A DNA stretch of 64,000 nt from Distichodus sexfasciatus (GCA_032718565.1 JAVGVS010000729.1:59301-123300), one strand, 5' to 3'; counted from the first letter of the stretch, positions 1 to 12,284 are shown. Notes: generated by a model not told the origin, from the letters alone. Made by a program: numbers and translations.

Positions 1-1091
1 CCTACGCTGCATTCACAGCCACACGGATAGCCTACCTGCGTTAGGTTAACTGAACTCGGGAGACGAAGATGGATTCCGGAGAAATATCTTCACGCTAGTC
101 AACCAGTGGATTTAGCGTAAATATTGAAGTAGAGCGGTCAAAACACAAACTTTTAACATTCTGCTGGAATTGAATTCCTCACCTCAAGAAAGTCACGTTT
201 TTAAAAGGGTAAGTTTTTCAGCCAAATTTATTCACAGCAGTACAGTATAGACCTTCCACTGTTTCAAAACACTAAAAACAAAAAATCCCTGGATGTTTTG
301 ATTTTATATGATAAATTAATCCCGACGTTAAGAAAGTCTTTGTGGATGCACCCCCTCTAGAAATGTCAGCATTGCGCGCTTTACAAACGGCTTTCCGTGT
401 GTCTTTCTTAGATATATCGAAATGCGCCCACACGGCAGACATGTTGACCCTAATCCAGTCTGCCGCGTGCAGGTTGCGGTTGTTGCTTGCGTCATCACTG
501 TTTCGGTCGCGTAAAAAAAAAAAATCGGCCGAAACCGAAAATGCATTTTTTGGCCATTTTCGGCCGAAGTTTTTCAGTGGCCGAATATTCGGTGCATCCC
601 TAATAAACTCCATGATAAGTCTAAAAGCGAAGGTATAGAACATGTCCCAAATTCTCTTAGGGGTGTAAAGGTTAAAAACTGGTATCAGATCGGTACTCGG
701 GATCAGCCCATAACCACAGCCTAAGTATCGGTATCAGAACTGAGGAAGTTAGATTGGTGCATCCGTAATTCAGATCAGCCGAAAAGCAACCTCTCATGTG
801 TAGAAGCAACACAGTGTCGGTGTATTTTTGTATAAAGCTTTGTTTACGTTGATTCTTATGAAAAAAATGAACGTGCAGCTCCAACTTTTTGGAATTGGAG
901 TCAACTTCTGGATCAGATTAAGTTGAAGTTGCGAGGTCTGGTTCTGGTCAGAAGGTGTTTTGGTTTCCGAGGCTTTTATCTTTGTTCATGTATTTTTAGT
1001 GGATTATTATTTTTCCTCCCCCGACCCGTGCTGGGCTTTCCCCTGGCTTCAGCACTTTATTTTCTTTTTGCTTTTTTTGCCCTGCTTTTAG
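1..1091. other. arpc2 intron with two hAT-like fragments
   Basis: Intronic sequence before the first visible arpc2 exon. About 478-601 ends in cggtgcatcccta and is full of TTCGG/CCGAA motifs, a typical hAT-like terminus. About 663-765 is a second fragment (ggtatcagatcgg ... ggtgcatccgtaa). Nothing recognisable in 1-340. Confidence 0.45.
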
Positions 1092-1185
1092 GTACTTGGA
1101 GGCCAAGAAGGATCGGGTTACGGTGGTGTTCAGCACGGTGTTCAAGGACGACGACGACGTGATCATCGGAAAAGTCTTCATGCAG
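1092..1185 (+). CDS. arpc2: arpc2 exon (first in window)
   Basis: A pyrimidine-rich tract ending tgcttttag precedes the exon and the donor is CAG|gttggt. The first base completes a codon begun in the upstream exon (Met in known ARPC2), followed by 31 codons, [15 protein letters not shown] to GKVFMQ, ending in phase 0. It includes the acidic run KDDDDV. Confidence 0.96.
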
Positions 1186-4100
1186 GTTGGTCTCCCTGGA
1201 GATTATCGCGAGTGAGACAACAGGAAAAATCACAAACACACTCCAGCAAACAGACCACAAGCAGAGCGTTACAGCGGCCTGCAAGCCCCGGCCTGTTCCC
1301 CTTTACTTATTCCTAAAAATATTCCAACATTCAGACATATTTTCCACTCTCTTCTTGTGTAAACACTGAGAGGGGGAAGGAGACCCGTCGAAAGGTTTTC
1401 TCTTTGAGGTGTGGAATGAATTATTATGTCACACTTTCTCACTCTCTTCAGTTACGTTAAGCTCAATATTTTTTACATCCTATAATGTTAGAGAGTAAAA
1501 AAATATGGATTCATTATTATCAACTAATTTTATTCCAAATGGATGAAGAAGTGATTCTTAACCTTATTTTTCTTTATTGTTCTAAGTAGGGTTGCACCGA
1601 TACCGATACCAGTATTGGGTATCGGGCCGATACTTCATTAATATACTCGTACTCGTACTCGTAAATAAATTGCCGATACCACGCGCCGATACCACTCAAT
1701 GGTATTTCACTACAACGAACGTCGTAGTCGGTGGATGTAATTTGTTGTCCTACCTGACTGTAATGTTTAGGGGGAGACAACCATCCAGAAACTTAGCTTC
1801 AGAGGTCCTGCCCACAAGCTTGTGTGAAATCCAGGGCTCCAGATGGCGACTACAATGTTCGCCAGTGCGACTGGATTTTTCTTCCAACTAGTTTGTTCTT
1901 TCCAGTCACCAATGGCAACCGTCTCTCTCAATCCGAGGGATTTTTTTTTTAAAGAAGCAAGAAATGGCTTTTAATTATGCGCAGACAGTCTCAGCCCCAG
2001 CGTTTCCCGCAACGCTTTATAGTCAGCGCAAAAAAAGCGTTTGGTGGACAGGTTGTTTTTTCTATTTATTTATTTATTTTTACCGCAGCGCTCAGAGTGC
2101 TTCAAGTTGAAATCCGTTCAGCTTCTAGAACAGCGCTTTGCTCGTCAATATCGCTTCTCTCTTGCTGGCCAATCAAAATCGTTAGTCATAATGTAAATAA
2201 AGCCAGGCTCCTAACGTCTTTCTTTTGTCTGGAGCCCTGAATGTGTCAACAGAGTAAGTTTTGCTGACTCTTAAGTTGCCTGTGTTAACTATGCAGTACA
2301 TTTCATTTCATTTATCTGCTTATATTTACATTTTTTCTAATGTGATGACACTTTTTTGTTACAACCAGAAAGATCTGTTTATTTTTGGCGTGGAATAGCC
2401 TTGTGTTAATGATTCGATATTTAGCCTTATTATAATCTGCAAAGGAGAAAATAAAATCTGCCTCCCAATTAATGACATCTAAGAAGTATCGGTATCGGCA
2501 AGTACACAAATAAAAGTACTCGTACTCGTGTCGGTTTGTAAAAAAGTGGTATCGGTGCATCTCTAGTTCTAAGCCATAGAATATCACAACATAAAAAACT
2601 CTGCAAGTCAATAAAACACACTGTTCTTACTATTTCTACTGGTTATGTCTACAGTTCCAGCACTGTTATACTACATTAGGCTAAAAAATAAAAATATTCT
2701 ACAGACGCAAGTCAGTTTTTGTGTCAGAAATGGACTGATTTCAAGATTGTGTCAGCATTTACACGTCAAACTATGAGTGATCTGAGTAGTGCGGCACGTT
2801 CTGAACACAACATGCGTGGAATGTAGAATGAATTATTACATCACACTTTCTCACTCTCTTCAGTTAAGTTATTTAAGTTAAACAACAAGTGGAATGTTTT
2901 ACATTTTTCCATTTTCACGACATTCGTAGATTTAGGAATTTACCAAAAATATACATAAATAACGTATAAAAATACTTCTTGGATACTTTAGATTCAGTGT
3001 TGGTCTTAGTGGCGAGTTAACGCTACGGGACACGGGTACGCCTGCAGACACTGCTGCCACGCAAGCGCTGTACTGACTATACTTAATCTCGAGGATTCCA
3101 ACAGGTGGCAGTGTACACTATCAAAGCGTCCAGTCCGCCGTTTAGCGACAAGAACAGGAAGAACTAGAAGTCAGCAGAGCGGGAAAACATCGGCCGGTTG
3201 TGCATGAAATGAGGGAAGAAAGATGTTGAAGATGAAATATATTTGCATTCTGACGTTACGAAGGTGCAAAAAAGACGGCGAAACCGTTCAGCCATGTTGA
3301 CGGTAAACAACCGTGCTGACGCCACGTACCAAAATTCGAACGCACCGCCACCCCAAGTTTTACTGGTACTGCAAGTCACGCACGCGTCACGTTAATTTCT
3401 GACGACGTGCTGAGCGGATGCGTCAAAAGAACGCTGGGAATGCGCGGCAGCCGTGATGCGTCCGCACAAGCGTTCTGAGCTTAAGTAGATCCCGGCCCTT
3501 AGCCTTTAGACGAAAAACACTGATTAGTTTTACACACTTTAGTCGTTACGATCCTTAATAGTTGTAGTTCACAAAAAGTGGTGACGTTTTCTCGACTTTT
3601 GGCGGTTATTTGTGGACAGTTTTAATTGCGTTATGCGAGTTCAGATCAGGGCTGTGCGAAATATATCCCACGACGAAATTAAAACGTTTATGCTTTCATT
3701 TTATACTCTATTGTTTATTTCGCCACCAACTGCCCAAGATCCCATCTCTGACTTTGGACATGCCTGGCAAATATCAGCTGGAAATATCGCGCAAGCTGGT
3801 CAGATGCCGCTGACTTAAAAAAAGCAGTTATCGCCTCCGATATTGGCTCCGATATGATTCCTGTGTTATCGTGGGATACAAAGGTGCCACAGTCCGCGTT
3901 AAAGACACCTTACTGTAGTGCTGTAAAAAGTGTGCTTCAGCCATTTCGTGGTGTGAAAAGTAGCGTGTAACCACAAGTTACTAGAGCGCTACACGAGCCA
4001 TGTTTCTTAAAAACGGTGTAAAAAGCGTCTGTATATTAGAGCACTACAAGACGACGTTAAACAGCATAAAACCAGATGCTTTACTGTCAGTTGTTTGAAA

Positions 4101-7100
4101 ATATTAGGCAAATTGTGCCAAAGCCATGAATTTAATTCTGGAAAGTTGGAAGATTTGTCAACGACTTTAAAACCAGATGCACTGCCGGGGCCCTATGAAA
4201 TCCATTTAGTTTTAGTTTTCCGTTTTTTTCCCATTTTTATTCTTCTGAATTCCGTGTTTTACGTTATAATCATATTTATTCACCTAAAAAGTGTCTAATT
4301 ATGGAGTGGATGGGGAAAGAACAATGCAATAGAAAAATATTTCACATTAAATGACTGTTATTCAACTTCAACAAAGTGCTGGGGTTCAGCAGAACATTTA
4401 CTGCTCTGGTAAAACATTTACCTGTAAACAACAAAAAACATTTATTTTTTTCGTGCAAAACGAAGCGTTTCTGATGTGAGTGTTTAACTGTAAGTGGTCG
4501 TCTCGTGTTCTTACGGGTGCAGTCTATTGTGTGCTGGCAAAACGTACAAAAGAGTTGTTCTCCCGATTCATAAAAATCCTTTGGTTATTGTTCTGCTCTA
4601 AACTTAGCACTGACACTCCAATTCCCTCATTTTTTTGAGGACTTCGGTGTTTCAGCCTCTTGGCCATAGCTGACCGTTGACGTTTCCCCCTCTGTGTCTG
4701 TCGTTTATGTGTGTGGAAAGCTGAGTCCCGCCTCAACAGGTAACAAGTACAGGGGGCTGCAGCCAAAATTGATTAGAAACCATTGCTTTGCTTTGCCCAC
4801 ACACCGACATCAGCCAATTATACGACATTCTGCGTTTTACCACGTATTCCGTGGTATCATCGTGGAAATCATAGGGCCCTACGCTGCTGGAGTTCCAGCT
4901 GAACAGATTTGCTTTGAGACTTGCCTGAGCGTCTCGTTCCACACCCAGCACCTCTATCAGGAGCTCACATCGAGACTCGTTTTTCTTCTGCACTTGTTCC
5001 GCATAAGTTCACTGTAAAGTAGAACCATGAGTCCGTGTTTACTCGCTTTAGGTGTGGTGAGAAAGTGGAAACAGACCAGAAATGGCATTTTATTCTTACA
5101 TTCTACACATTAAACACTCCGTTGAACTGATCTGCTGTGACACTGAGAATGTGAAGATTCTCAAACCTGATGTGAATATGTTGAGACATTATGACTGTCA
5201 TCAGGGTTGAGTTGGACGTGTGTGTTGGAAGTTAAAAGCTGTTAAAGGTGCAGTTTGTTTACAGAGCTCCAGTTAATGTAGGTAAAGGGTTTTGTCGTTT
5301 TTAGCCTTGAAAGACCTTCTGGGTTAATCTAGAGCTGCAGCAACTAATCAATTAAACTGATCACAATCGATTATTAAGATAGTGGGTGACTAATGTAACA
5401 CTGGATTTTTTGGGTCTATGTTATTATACACATACTTACAGCGGCTACTCCCTAATGTGGGGGCAGTAAGCTAACCAAAGCCGCAGTGGCAGTAAAGCAG
5501 CACTAAGCTGGACGCCGACCGCCATAAAAGAAGAATAAGAAGGAGACGAGAACCAGCGCCGTGTCTAAAACTGAAGTAATCACGTAGAAACACATGAATG
5601 AGATTTTTCATGATGTAAACACACGTGCTGTTTGTTAGAACACGACTCTCTCAGGGAAGTCATTCACTAAAGCGTCCAGTTCAGTCAAATCTTCCCATTT
5701 ATTACAGACAAAACTCATTTACAGCTGATCAATAACAACAACCAGCGTTCTACTCACAGACGTTTACTTGATATGTTCAGTGATTATTCCGACGCGTGTC
5801 CACCACGTTATTGTGACACGACTCTCATGTGGAACGCCGTCTTGCACAAAAATGTAGTTCTCTCCCAGAAATGAGTCAAAAATGAGTTATAGACCAAAAT
5901 GAGTCCATATTGGATAAAAATGGACAAAACCTCAACGTTTCTTCATTTTCAATTGATCAGAAAATATTTATTTCCACTTCATATTGCAAGAGAGTAAAAA
6001 ATAAATATAGAAAAATAAAAACAGACCGTTTGGTTCATTTAAAAATGCTGGAAATTAAAGGGTTTTCTTTTCTTTTATCTGATTAATAATTTATTAATTG
6101 AAAAAATAGTTGGCAGATTAATTGATTAACAAAATAATTGTTAGTTGCAGCTCCAGTACAATTAATTGTGATATTGATTTGAAGTCATATTGCCCAACCT
6201 GACAGCTTATATGTGCTGATGGTGTTGTGTGTGTGTGTGCAGGAGTTTAAGGAGGGCCGTCGTGCCAGTCACACCGCTCCTCAGGTGCTGTTCAGCCACA
6301 GAGAGCCTCCACTGGAGCTGAAGGACACGGACGCCGCGGTGGGAGACAACATCGGATACATCACCTTCGGTACGCGCCTCCGCCGGTGCTCCAACTCTAA
6401 ATTCAGCTTGAACTACTGTTACACTTACTGTTTACTTTGTTTTAAACAAACACTAACCCACTAGCGTTCCTGAACGTCGTCTTGTCCGTGCACCAACGCC
6501 TGACTGACGGGATTTGTTAATGTGTGTAACTTAGCTGCTTTTTACAGACTGAAGAACCGTGGTGGACTATAAATCATTATCGGTATGGTTTTGGCACATG
6601 AATGTTCTTAGCTCTAACATTCAGTAGGTGCTTTGCCTTTTCTTTTTCTAGAACTGAAACAGTTATTCTAATAATTCATAAAAGTTGAGGCAGTTGTTCT
6701 AGAATCGAAGCTTCGTTCAGTTCTTTTCTAGAGATGTCACGATACCACTTTTTAAATGTCCGGTACGATACCGATATTGTACCTTTAGATATCTGCCGAT
6801 ACGATATAAACCCGATACAGTCTCTGAGCTGCTTTTGCAGACAACTTCATTTCCCACAATCCTCCGCACGCGCCCCGTAGCTGCGTCACAATGAAGCGCT
6901 GGGCGCGCGTTCCAGAATAAACGATGGAAAATCTAAATAAACGGCAGAATTGTGAGTAGAACGCTGGTTGTTGTGGTTATTTATCAGCCAAAATATGGTT
7001 TGTGTCTGTAATAAAGGGGACGTTTTGACCGAACTGGAGCGTTTTAGCGAGTAACGGCGCTCATGTGCGCGCTCATTAACACAGCGTGCGTGTTTACATC

Positions 7101-8361
7101 GCGGAAAATGTCATTTATGCGTTTTTATGCATTTTATGCATTCTGTTTTAGTGCAGGAACATCTCACAAATACTCTCACATGCAGCGGGATCAGGTCTCG
7201 TCTTGATCGCGCCACTGAAAACCTTGTGTCACTATTAAGCGTCCGTGTGAAATGCAAGCGGAGCTGCTCTAGCGAGTAAAATGAATTAAACCAAGCTTCC
7301 ATTCTAGAAAAACTGCCTCGACCATTTTTTTTACCGCAGTGCCGCTTCCCACGCATAACGACTTGAGCGTGCACGCATTTACAGATCTGCTCCATAGAAC
7401 GGCCCAATGCCGCCGATACCCGATCCAGCCGTTTGAGCCCGTTATCAGACCGATACCAGTCCACATATCGGATCGGCTACATCTCTAGTGTGTTCACTCG
7501 TTAGAGCATGGTCCGCTTGTCTTTCACATGGACGGTTATTAGTGACGCACAACGTTTTCAATCCCACGATCAAGGCAAGACCTGATCCCTCTGCATGTGA
7601 AAGTATTTGTCAGATATTCCGTGCACTCAAACAGAAGTAAATGCACAAAAACGCATAAATGACATTTTCACGGAGTAAATACGCCCTGTTTGTGAGCGGC
7701 ATTACTCGCTACAATGCTACAGTTCAGTCAAATCTCCCACTTTCTTACAGATTAACTCATGCTTGAGCTAATAACTGACCACAACAACCAGCGTTCTACT
7801 CATACTCGATGAAATTTTCAGCGTTTATTCCGGAACACGCGTCCGTCGCTTTATTGTGACAAGGCTCTGAGTGGCGCACGGGGGATTGTGGGAAATGTAG
7901 TTCTCTCCCAGAAATGCCAAAAGCAGCTCAGTCTAAATTGGATCAAAATTACCCAGAACAAAAATACTTTTGAGCCATTTTGGACTCCTTGGCCTATAAA
8001 ATGAGTTTTAAAACGGATGTCGGGCGTACAGAACTGAACCGAACGTGGTGTACTGAATGGTTCGGTAAAATACAGGAAGCCGTTGTGTCCCTAGTGTGAA
8101 GTATGGGTTCTTTGAACGTTTATTTGTGTCATTATTACTGAACAATGGTCTTAAATATCTGAGTATAGTGGTGTATTGCTTTGCTTTGTAAATGAAGTGC
8201 ATGTTGCAGTTTGGTTATTTTATTATTGTAGTATTGATCTAATGTATTTCCCTGCAGTCCTGTTTCCTCGTCACACCAACGCCAACGCCAGAGACAACAC
8301 CATCAACCTCATCCACACCTTCCGGGACTACCTGCACTATCACATAAAGTGCTCCAAGGTG

Positions 8362-8392
<31 letters not shown>

Positions 8393-10966
8393 CTTGTATT
8401 ACTGTTTTGCCTCCCGTAATGACTAGAGCAGTTAGGTAGCGTAATGGGCAGGGAGTTGGCCCTGTGATTGAAAGGTTGCCCGTTTGAATCCCGGACCGGT
8501 AAAGGCACCACTTGAACCTACGACCCTCCGATCACGGGACCAGCTCCCAAAACATTACACTACCAACTGTCCTCCTCGTATACAGAATATTCGTAAACCG
8601 TAAACAATGGACTAATCAGAGTTTTCCCCTATCCTTTAGTGGATCGCCAGGTCCTCACAGCCCGTAAATACATGATTACACACACACACACACACAAAAC
8701 CTCCTTCTCCTTCTAACCCACACAGGATGTGTTGTGTAGTATTGTGCCCACTCTGGGTGTTTCCTGCCCAGATAACCATCGGTGTGTGTGTGTGTGTGTG
8801 TACAGATGAAGCAGCAGTGTGTGAAGGGTTAGTGTTTTGAGTTGGAACACAGTAGAGTTGATGTGTAATCACAGCTTCATTTCAGACAACACTGATGCTT
8901 CAGGTCACTGCCTGATGTTGAGCACTTTTTACAAGAAACCCTTAAAAATGTGCCTCATTCAGTTTCCTTGATCGGTAATAATCACCGTCAACCCTGAAAT
9001 AAACACAGTCGTCCACCAATGGTTAGTCATCCTCTCATAGTCGTCCCCCAATGCTTAGTCGTCCGTGCATAGGTAGTCGTCCACCCATAGGTAGTCGTCC
9101 CCCAATGGTCAGTCGCCCCCCAGCTGTTACTTGTCCCCCAATAGTTAGTCGTCCCATAATAGTTAGTCGTCCCATAATAGTCGTCCTTCAATGGTTAGTC
9201 ATCCCCGAGTAGTTAGTCGTCCCTTCATAGTTAGTCGTCCCCCAATGGTCAGTTGTCCCCAGTTGTTAGTTGTTCCCTCATAGTTAGTTAGTTGTCCCTT
9301 CATAGTTAGTTGTCCCTCAATGGTTAGTCGTCGCCTCATAGTTAGTCGTCGCCTCATAGTTAGTCGTCTACCAATGGTTAGTCGTCCCCCAATGGTTAGT
9401 CATCCCCTCATAGTCGTCCCCCAATGCTTAGTCGTCCGCCCATAAGTAGTCGTCCCCCAGTTGTTACTTGTCCCCCAATAGTTAGTCGTCCCTCAATGGT
9501 TAGTCATCCCCGAGTTGTTAGTCATCCCTTCATAGTTAGTCGTCCCCCAATGCTTAGTCGTCCCCCAATGGTCAGTCGTCCCGCAGCTGTTAGTTGTTCC
9601 CTCATAGTTAGTTAGTTGTCCCTTCATAGTTAGTTGTCCCTCAACGGTTAGTCATCCCCCAGTAGTTAGTTGTCCCCTCATAGTTAGTCGTCCCCCAGTA
9701 GTTAGTCGTCCCCTCATAGTTAGTCATCCCCCAGTAGTTTGTCATTCCCTATTAATTACTCGTCCTATAATAATTAGTCATACCCTAATAATTAGTTGTG
9801 GCCTAATAATTTGTTGTCCACTAATAATCAGTCGTCCTCTAATAATTAGTTGTTGCTTGTGAAGGTTTTCTGTATTTTTCTGCATCTTGACTGATTTGTT
9901 CCTGGTTGTAGGCCTACATTCACACTCGCATGAGAGCCAAGACCTCCGACTTCCTCAAGGTGCTGAACCGCGCTCGGCCCGACGCTGAGAAGAAAGAGAT
10001 GAAAACCATCTCGTAAGTAGCCCCCTGCATTGGGCGCTAATGATTTTTATATCTATCTGACTTTGAACTGGACTTTTTATGTCTTAGTGTTCATTTGAAG
10101 TCAGTCCTAGAATTGGCGCTAGTACAGAGCTGGATGTGAACCTACATCCTAGGAGTGTGAGTGATCGATCAACGTGTTGGTACTGAACAGGTGTCATAAT
10201 AATCAGGAGCAGTGTTTGTACACGATGAATAATTACGGGAATTGGTGATGGTGTCAGCAGGTTTATTTGCCCGCAGACATCGCTGTGCTTTAATCACAAC
10301 TCTCATGTGAATGTTTAGCAGCAATAAAAATCAACACACACACATTCGAGTTAATGCTACACTGTACTGTCTTAAAGATTCTGCAGCACGAATTGTACTT
10401 TATATTTTAACAGTTGTTGACTACATACAGACATTGACAGAAATAGTAGTAAAGGTGTGAACCTTCACTGGTCTCACGATTCGATTCGATCACGATTATC
10501 AGGTCAACGATTCAGTTCGATACGATATCACAGTGCATCCCCTCTATTTTTGTACTTCACATTGCAGGAAGATTGAGCATGCAGTGCAGATCGGACAGCC
10601 GTAGTTACTGCCGGGATGTTCGTTTTAATTAGAATTTTTATGCCGTAGCCAGAAAATCGGTTAAGGCGTTTGACCCACGATTGGAAGTTCACGCTTCGAT
10701 TTACCACTGAAGTACTCAGTAGCGAGGTATTGTCCCCAAGCACTGCTTACTGGGTGGTGCCCATGTCAGCTGCCCACTGCTCCTTCACAGATGGGTTAAA
10801 TGCAGAGATCACATTGGCTTGTGGTGCACCGTGCTGTGCTGTGTTCACAAGGACAGTCACTCACTTTTACTTTTCCTGTCTATGTTTTTGTGTGTATTTG
10901 CGCAGGATTTTGTACTAACTCTCCCTCCTTTTCTTCCCGTCTAGGGGCAAGACCTTCACCCGCTAA
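1092..10966 (+). CDS. arpc2: Arp2/3 complex subunit 2 (p34-Arc), 3' half of gene, five exons
   Basis: Coding exons join as 1092-1185, 6243-6369, 8258-8358, 9912-10012 and 10945-10966, all with AG/GT borders and compatible phases. Together they encode about 148 residues, from [20 protein letters not shown] to GKTFTR and stop. This matches the C-terminal half of vertebrate ARPC2 (about 300 residues) almost residue for residue; the upstream exons lie before the window. ARPC2 and ARPC4 form the core of the Arp2/3 complex, which binds the side of a mother actin filament and starts branched filaments in the cytoplasm. Landmarks are [20 protein letters not shown], the [20 protein letters not shown] helix and the basic [20 protein letters not shown] helix. 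The mammalian C-terminus is GKTFSSR as I recall it, so the fish end is one residue shorter. Introns are 5057, 1888, 1553 and 932 bp and full of transposon remains. The gene converges with the keratin gene downstream. Confidence 0.97.
1587..2565. mobile_element. Non-autonomous hAT-like element, intact ends
   Basis: Left end tagggttgcaccgatacc and right end ggtatcggtgcatctcta are inverted repeats. A perfect 8-bp direct duplication, gttctaag (1579-1586 and 2566-2573), flanks the element, as expected for hAT insertion. It is 979 bp with no transposase frame, inside an arpc2 intron. Confidence 0.85.
2574..4189. other. arpc2 intron with decayed repeat
   Basis: No exon seen. About 3000-3860 is CpG-rich for the region and ends with a degenerate hAT-like motif (gcctccgatattggctccga). 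A related motif occurs in the element at 63051-63449. Confidence 0.3.
4187..4876. mobile_element. Inverted-repeat DNA transposon, non-autonomous
   Basis: Ends ggggccctatgaaatcc and ggaaatcatagggccct are inverted copies about 690 bp apart. This terminus type (GGGCCCTATGAAATCC) is common in fish genomes. The interior frames look non-coding. A target duplication could not be fixed. Confidence 0.55.
5331..6153. mobile_element. hAT-like MITE
   Basis: Left agagctgcagcaactaat and right gttagttgcagctcc form imperfect terminal inverted repeats. The interior (5630-5900) is a CpG-containing block whose relatives occur at 6855-7075 and 7690-7925. No clear target duplication. Confidence 0.5.
6243..6369 (+). 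CDS. arpc2: arpc2 exon
   Basis: A (GT)n run ending gtgcag is the acceptor and TTCG|gtacgc the donor. The 42 codons plus one base encode [20 protein letters not shown] to GDNIGYITF, nearly invariant in vertebrate ARPC2. It leaves phase 1, which the next exon completes as Val. Confidence 0.96.
6729..7487. mobile_element. hAT-like MITE
   Basis: Ends tagagatgtcacgatacc and gatcggctacatctcta are inverted. The interior is rich in CGATAC motifs. Flanking 8-mers match at only 5 of 8 bases. Part of its right half (7085-7225) recurs inverted at about 7560-7720 in the next element. Confidence 0.5.
7550..8095. mobile_element. Partial hAT-like copy, inverted relative to the previous element
   Basis: Shares gaaaatgtcatttatgcg and the following ~130 bp, in opposite orientation, with 7085-7225. 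It ends near gttgtgtccctag. Probably a truncated second insertion of the same family. Confidence 0.4.
8258..8358 (+). CDS. arpc2: arpc2 exon
   Basis: Acceptor ttccctgcag, donor AAG|gtgaca. With the split Val codon it encodes [20 protein letters not shown] and then the helix [15 protein letters not shown] (CA)n microsatellite starts a few bases after the donor. Confidence 0.96.
8364..8390. repeat. (CA)n microsatellite
   Basis: A CA run beginning just after the donor of the arpc2 exon that ends at 8358. Further CA/GT runs in the same intron lie at about 8678-8696 and 8783-8801. Confidence 0.9.
8427..8590 (+). repeat. tRNA-derived SINE, family A
   Basis: Contains a tRNA-like B box (cccgtttgaatcccg) followed by gaccggtaaaggcacca. 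The same core (CGGTAAAG.TACCACTGAGGTACTC...CCCAAGCA..GCTGCCCACTGCTCC) recurs at least 14 times in the window. Here the 3' part is truncated. Confidence 0.6.
9006..9850. repeat. ~20-bp minisatellite with higher-order structure
   Basis: About 40 copies of a degenerate 19-22 bp unit, roughly agttagtcgtcccccaatgg, in the arpc2 intron before exon 9912-10012. Longer blocks repeat: the variant order at about 9017-9330 (ggttagtcatcc ... agttagttagttgtccc) recurs at about 9395-9650, so a higher-order unit of about 320-380 bp has duplicated. Its frames ([15 protein letters not shown]) are repeat artefacts. Confidence 0.9.
9912..10012 (+). CDS. arpc2: arpc2 exon
   Basis: Acceptor ttgtag, donor TC|gtaagt. 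It encodes [20 protein letters not shown] and [13 protein letters not shown], the basic C-terminal helix of ARPC2. The last two bases belong to a Ser codon split across the final intron. Confidence 0.96.
10455..10545. mobile_element. hAT-like terminal fragment
   Basis: ctggtctcacgattcgattc, followed by a run of CGATT motifs and cagtgcatcccc, looks like one end of a fish hAT element. No partner end is seen in the last arpc2 intron. Confidence 0.4.
10640..10868 (+). repeat. tRNA-derived SINE, family A
   Basis: Decayed head followed by the family core: taccactgaagtactcagt, ccccaagcactgct, cagctgcccactgctccttc, and a ctgtgctgtgttcacaag tail leading to cactcac. Confidence 0.6.
10945..10966 (+). 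CDS. arpc2: arpc2 terminal coding exon
   Basis: Acceptor cttcccgtctag. The first base completes the split Ser codon; GKTFTR and TAA (10964-10966) follow. The 22-bp coding part begins a 3' UTR of roughly 370 bp. GKTF is the conserved ARPC2 C-terminal motif. Confidence 0.94.
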
Positions 10967-11345
10967 CGCAGCATTTCCACGAGACGTGTCTACGGGACCT
11001 CGTTGAGACCGGCCTGGGCATATATTTTTCCTCTACTCTGGGCAGTGCCCTGACGAGTGGGACAAAAATACAAAAATAAAAATTCCATGCTTCGCGCATT
11101 TAGAACAAACATTCGAGTGGTTAACACAGGACGTAAAACAGTAATAATATTTTTTGATACGTTACCGTCGCTCTTTAAATTGGACATTTGGTACTTTTTT
11201 TTGCATCGCCTTTCTTTTTCCATTACCTGTCCGAGAGTCGTTTATGCAGTATTCCTCCGTATCTCTCTCGCCTTGTCTTTGTGGTCAAATACTGTCTGTG
11301 TTTGAAATCATTAAACGGTCATGAATAAATCAGTCTTGCACATAA
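10967..11345 (+). other. arpc2: arpc2 3' UTR
   Basis: Sequence from the stop codon to just past a polyadenylation hexamer at 11324. It is AT-rich without obvious repeats until the interspersed repeat that starts near 11346. The 3' end is inferred from the hexamer only. Confidence 0.6.
11324..11329 (+). terminator. arpc2 polyadenylation signal AATAAA
   Basis: Canonical AATAAA 358 bp after the arpc2 stop, followed by a cagtcttgca cleavage context and a GT-rich stretch (ggtgttcgtt). An earlier AATAAA-like string near 11073 is an alternative. Confidence 0.6.
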
Positions 11346-11706
11346 CAGGTGTTCGTTCATTCATTCATTCATTATCTGAACCGCTTGATCCCAACTGGGG
11401 TCGCGGAGGAACCGAAGCCAATCCCGGGAATTTACGGGCACGAGGCGGGGACCAACCCCGGGCAGGCCCCCAAAACACCGCAGGGCACATTCACACCTCA
11501 CAGGGCCAATTCAGAGTTGCCAATTAACCCATATTGCATGCTTTTGGACCGTGAGACTAAACCAGAGCTCCCAGAGGAAACCCACGGCAACACGGGGAGC
11601 GAGTGCAAACTCCACACATAAAGGCCCCACGGTTGACTCGGGGATCGAACTCAGGACCTTCTCGCTGTGAGGCGGCAGCGCTGACCACTGTGCCGCCCTC
11701 ATAACG
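11346..11706. repeat. Widespread fish interspersed repeat (unclassified)
   Basis: Starts with a (TTCA)n run, then gaaccgcttgatcccaactg, cagggcacattcacacc, acacggggagcgagtgc, aaactccacacataaagg, and ends ctgaccactgtgccgccctc. This consensus is common in teleosts. Two shorter relatives are at 28105-28262 and 58055-58190. Confidence 0.65.
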
Positions 11707-12284
11707 GGTGTGCTGACCAAAATTGATTGTGCATCAGCTGTAGTAGTTGTGTATTAATGAAACAAATCGGTCACGTTTTAAAAGCATGCGTGGTGTAATA
11801 AACTCATGCCTCGAGATTTATAAAATGTGAATATTGTTCAACGTTCATGTGGCAAAAAATTGAGCAGAATGAAAACAACTCACTACAATTTGTGATCAAA
11901 CGGCATGAAGTTTATTGTTGCTCAACAGAGATGCGATGTGGAGATAAAGATTAAAAGTTGCTGAGAGGGTTTTTTTGAGTTATTGATTACATCTTAGACA
12001 CAGATTCCAGGACACTTGAAAAAATGTGTTGATCAATAAGTCATATATTTCAACTTCAACCCAGTAATGTAAGGAATTTCATTTAACTTTGTTTTAAAAT
12101 CAGTTCACGGAAATGAAAATGTGACGACTGTAACAATAACGTAAAACGTAAAACTGTTTAAGAGTGAATGTGTTAATACACCACACAGAATTTAAAACAT
12201 TTTGATCTGGATCATTAAAAAAAACTTAAATTAACTTAAATTGCTTAAGTTTCAAGTCAAATTTTATTGGATTTACTAATTATT
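11707..12284. other. Intergenic, arpc2-keratin
   Basis: AT-rich DNA downstream of arpc2. I see no exon, RNA gene or repeat with recognisable ends here. Confidence 0.4.

Noticed and set aside
4694..5017. A 107-residue + strand frame with a hydrophobic C-terminus
   Set aside because: It overlaps the right end of an inverted-repeat transposon (ggaaatcatagggccct) and shows no family pattern.
9006..9850. CRISPR-like array (short repeats at regular spacing)
   Set aside because: Units are contiguous and degenerate with no unique spacers, and the host is a vertebrate; it is a minisatellite.
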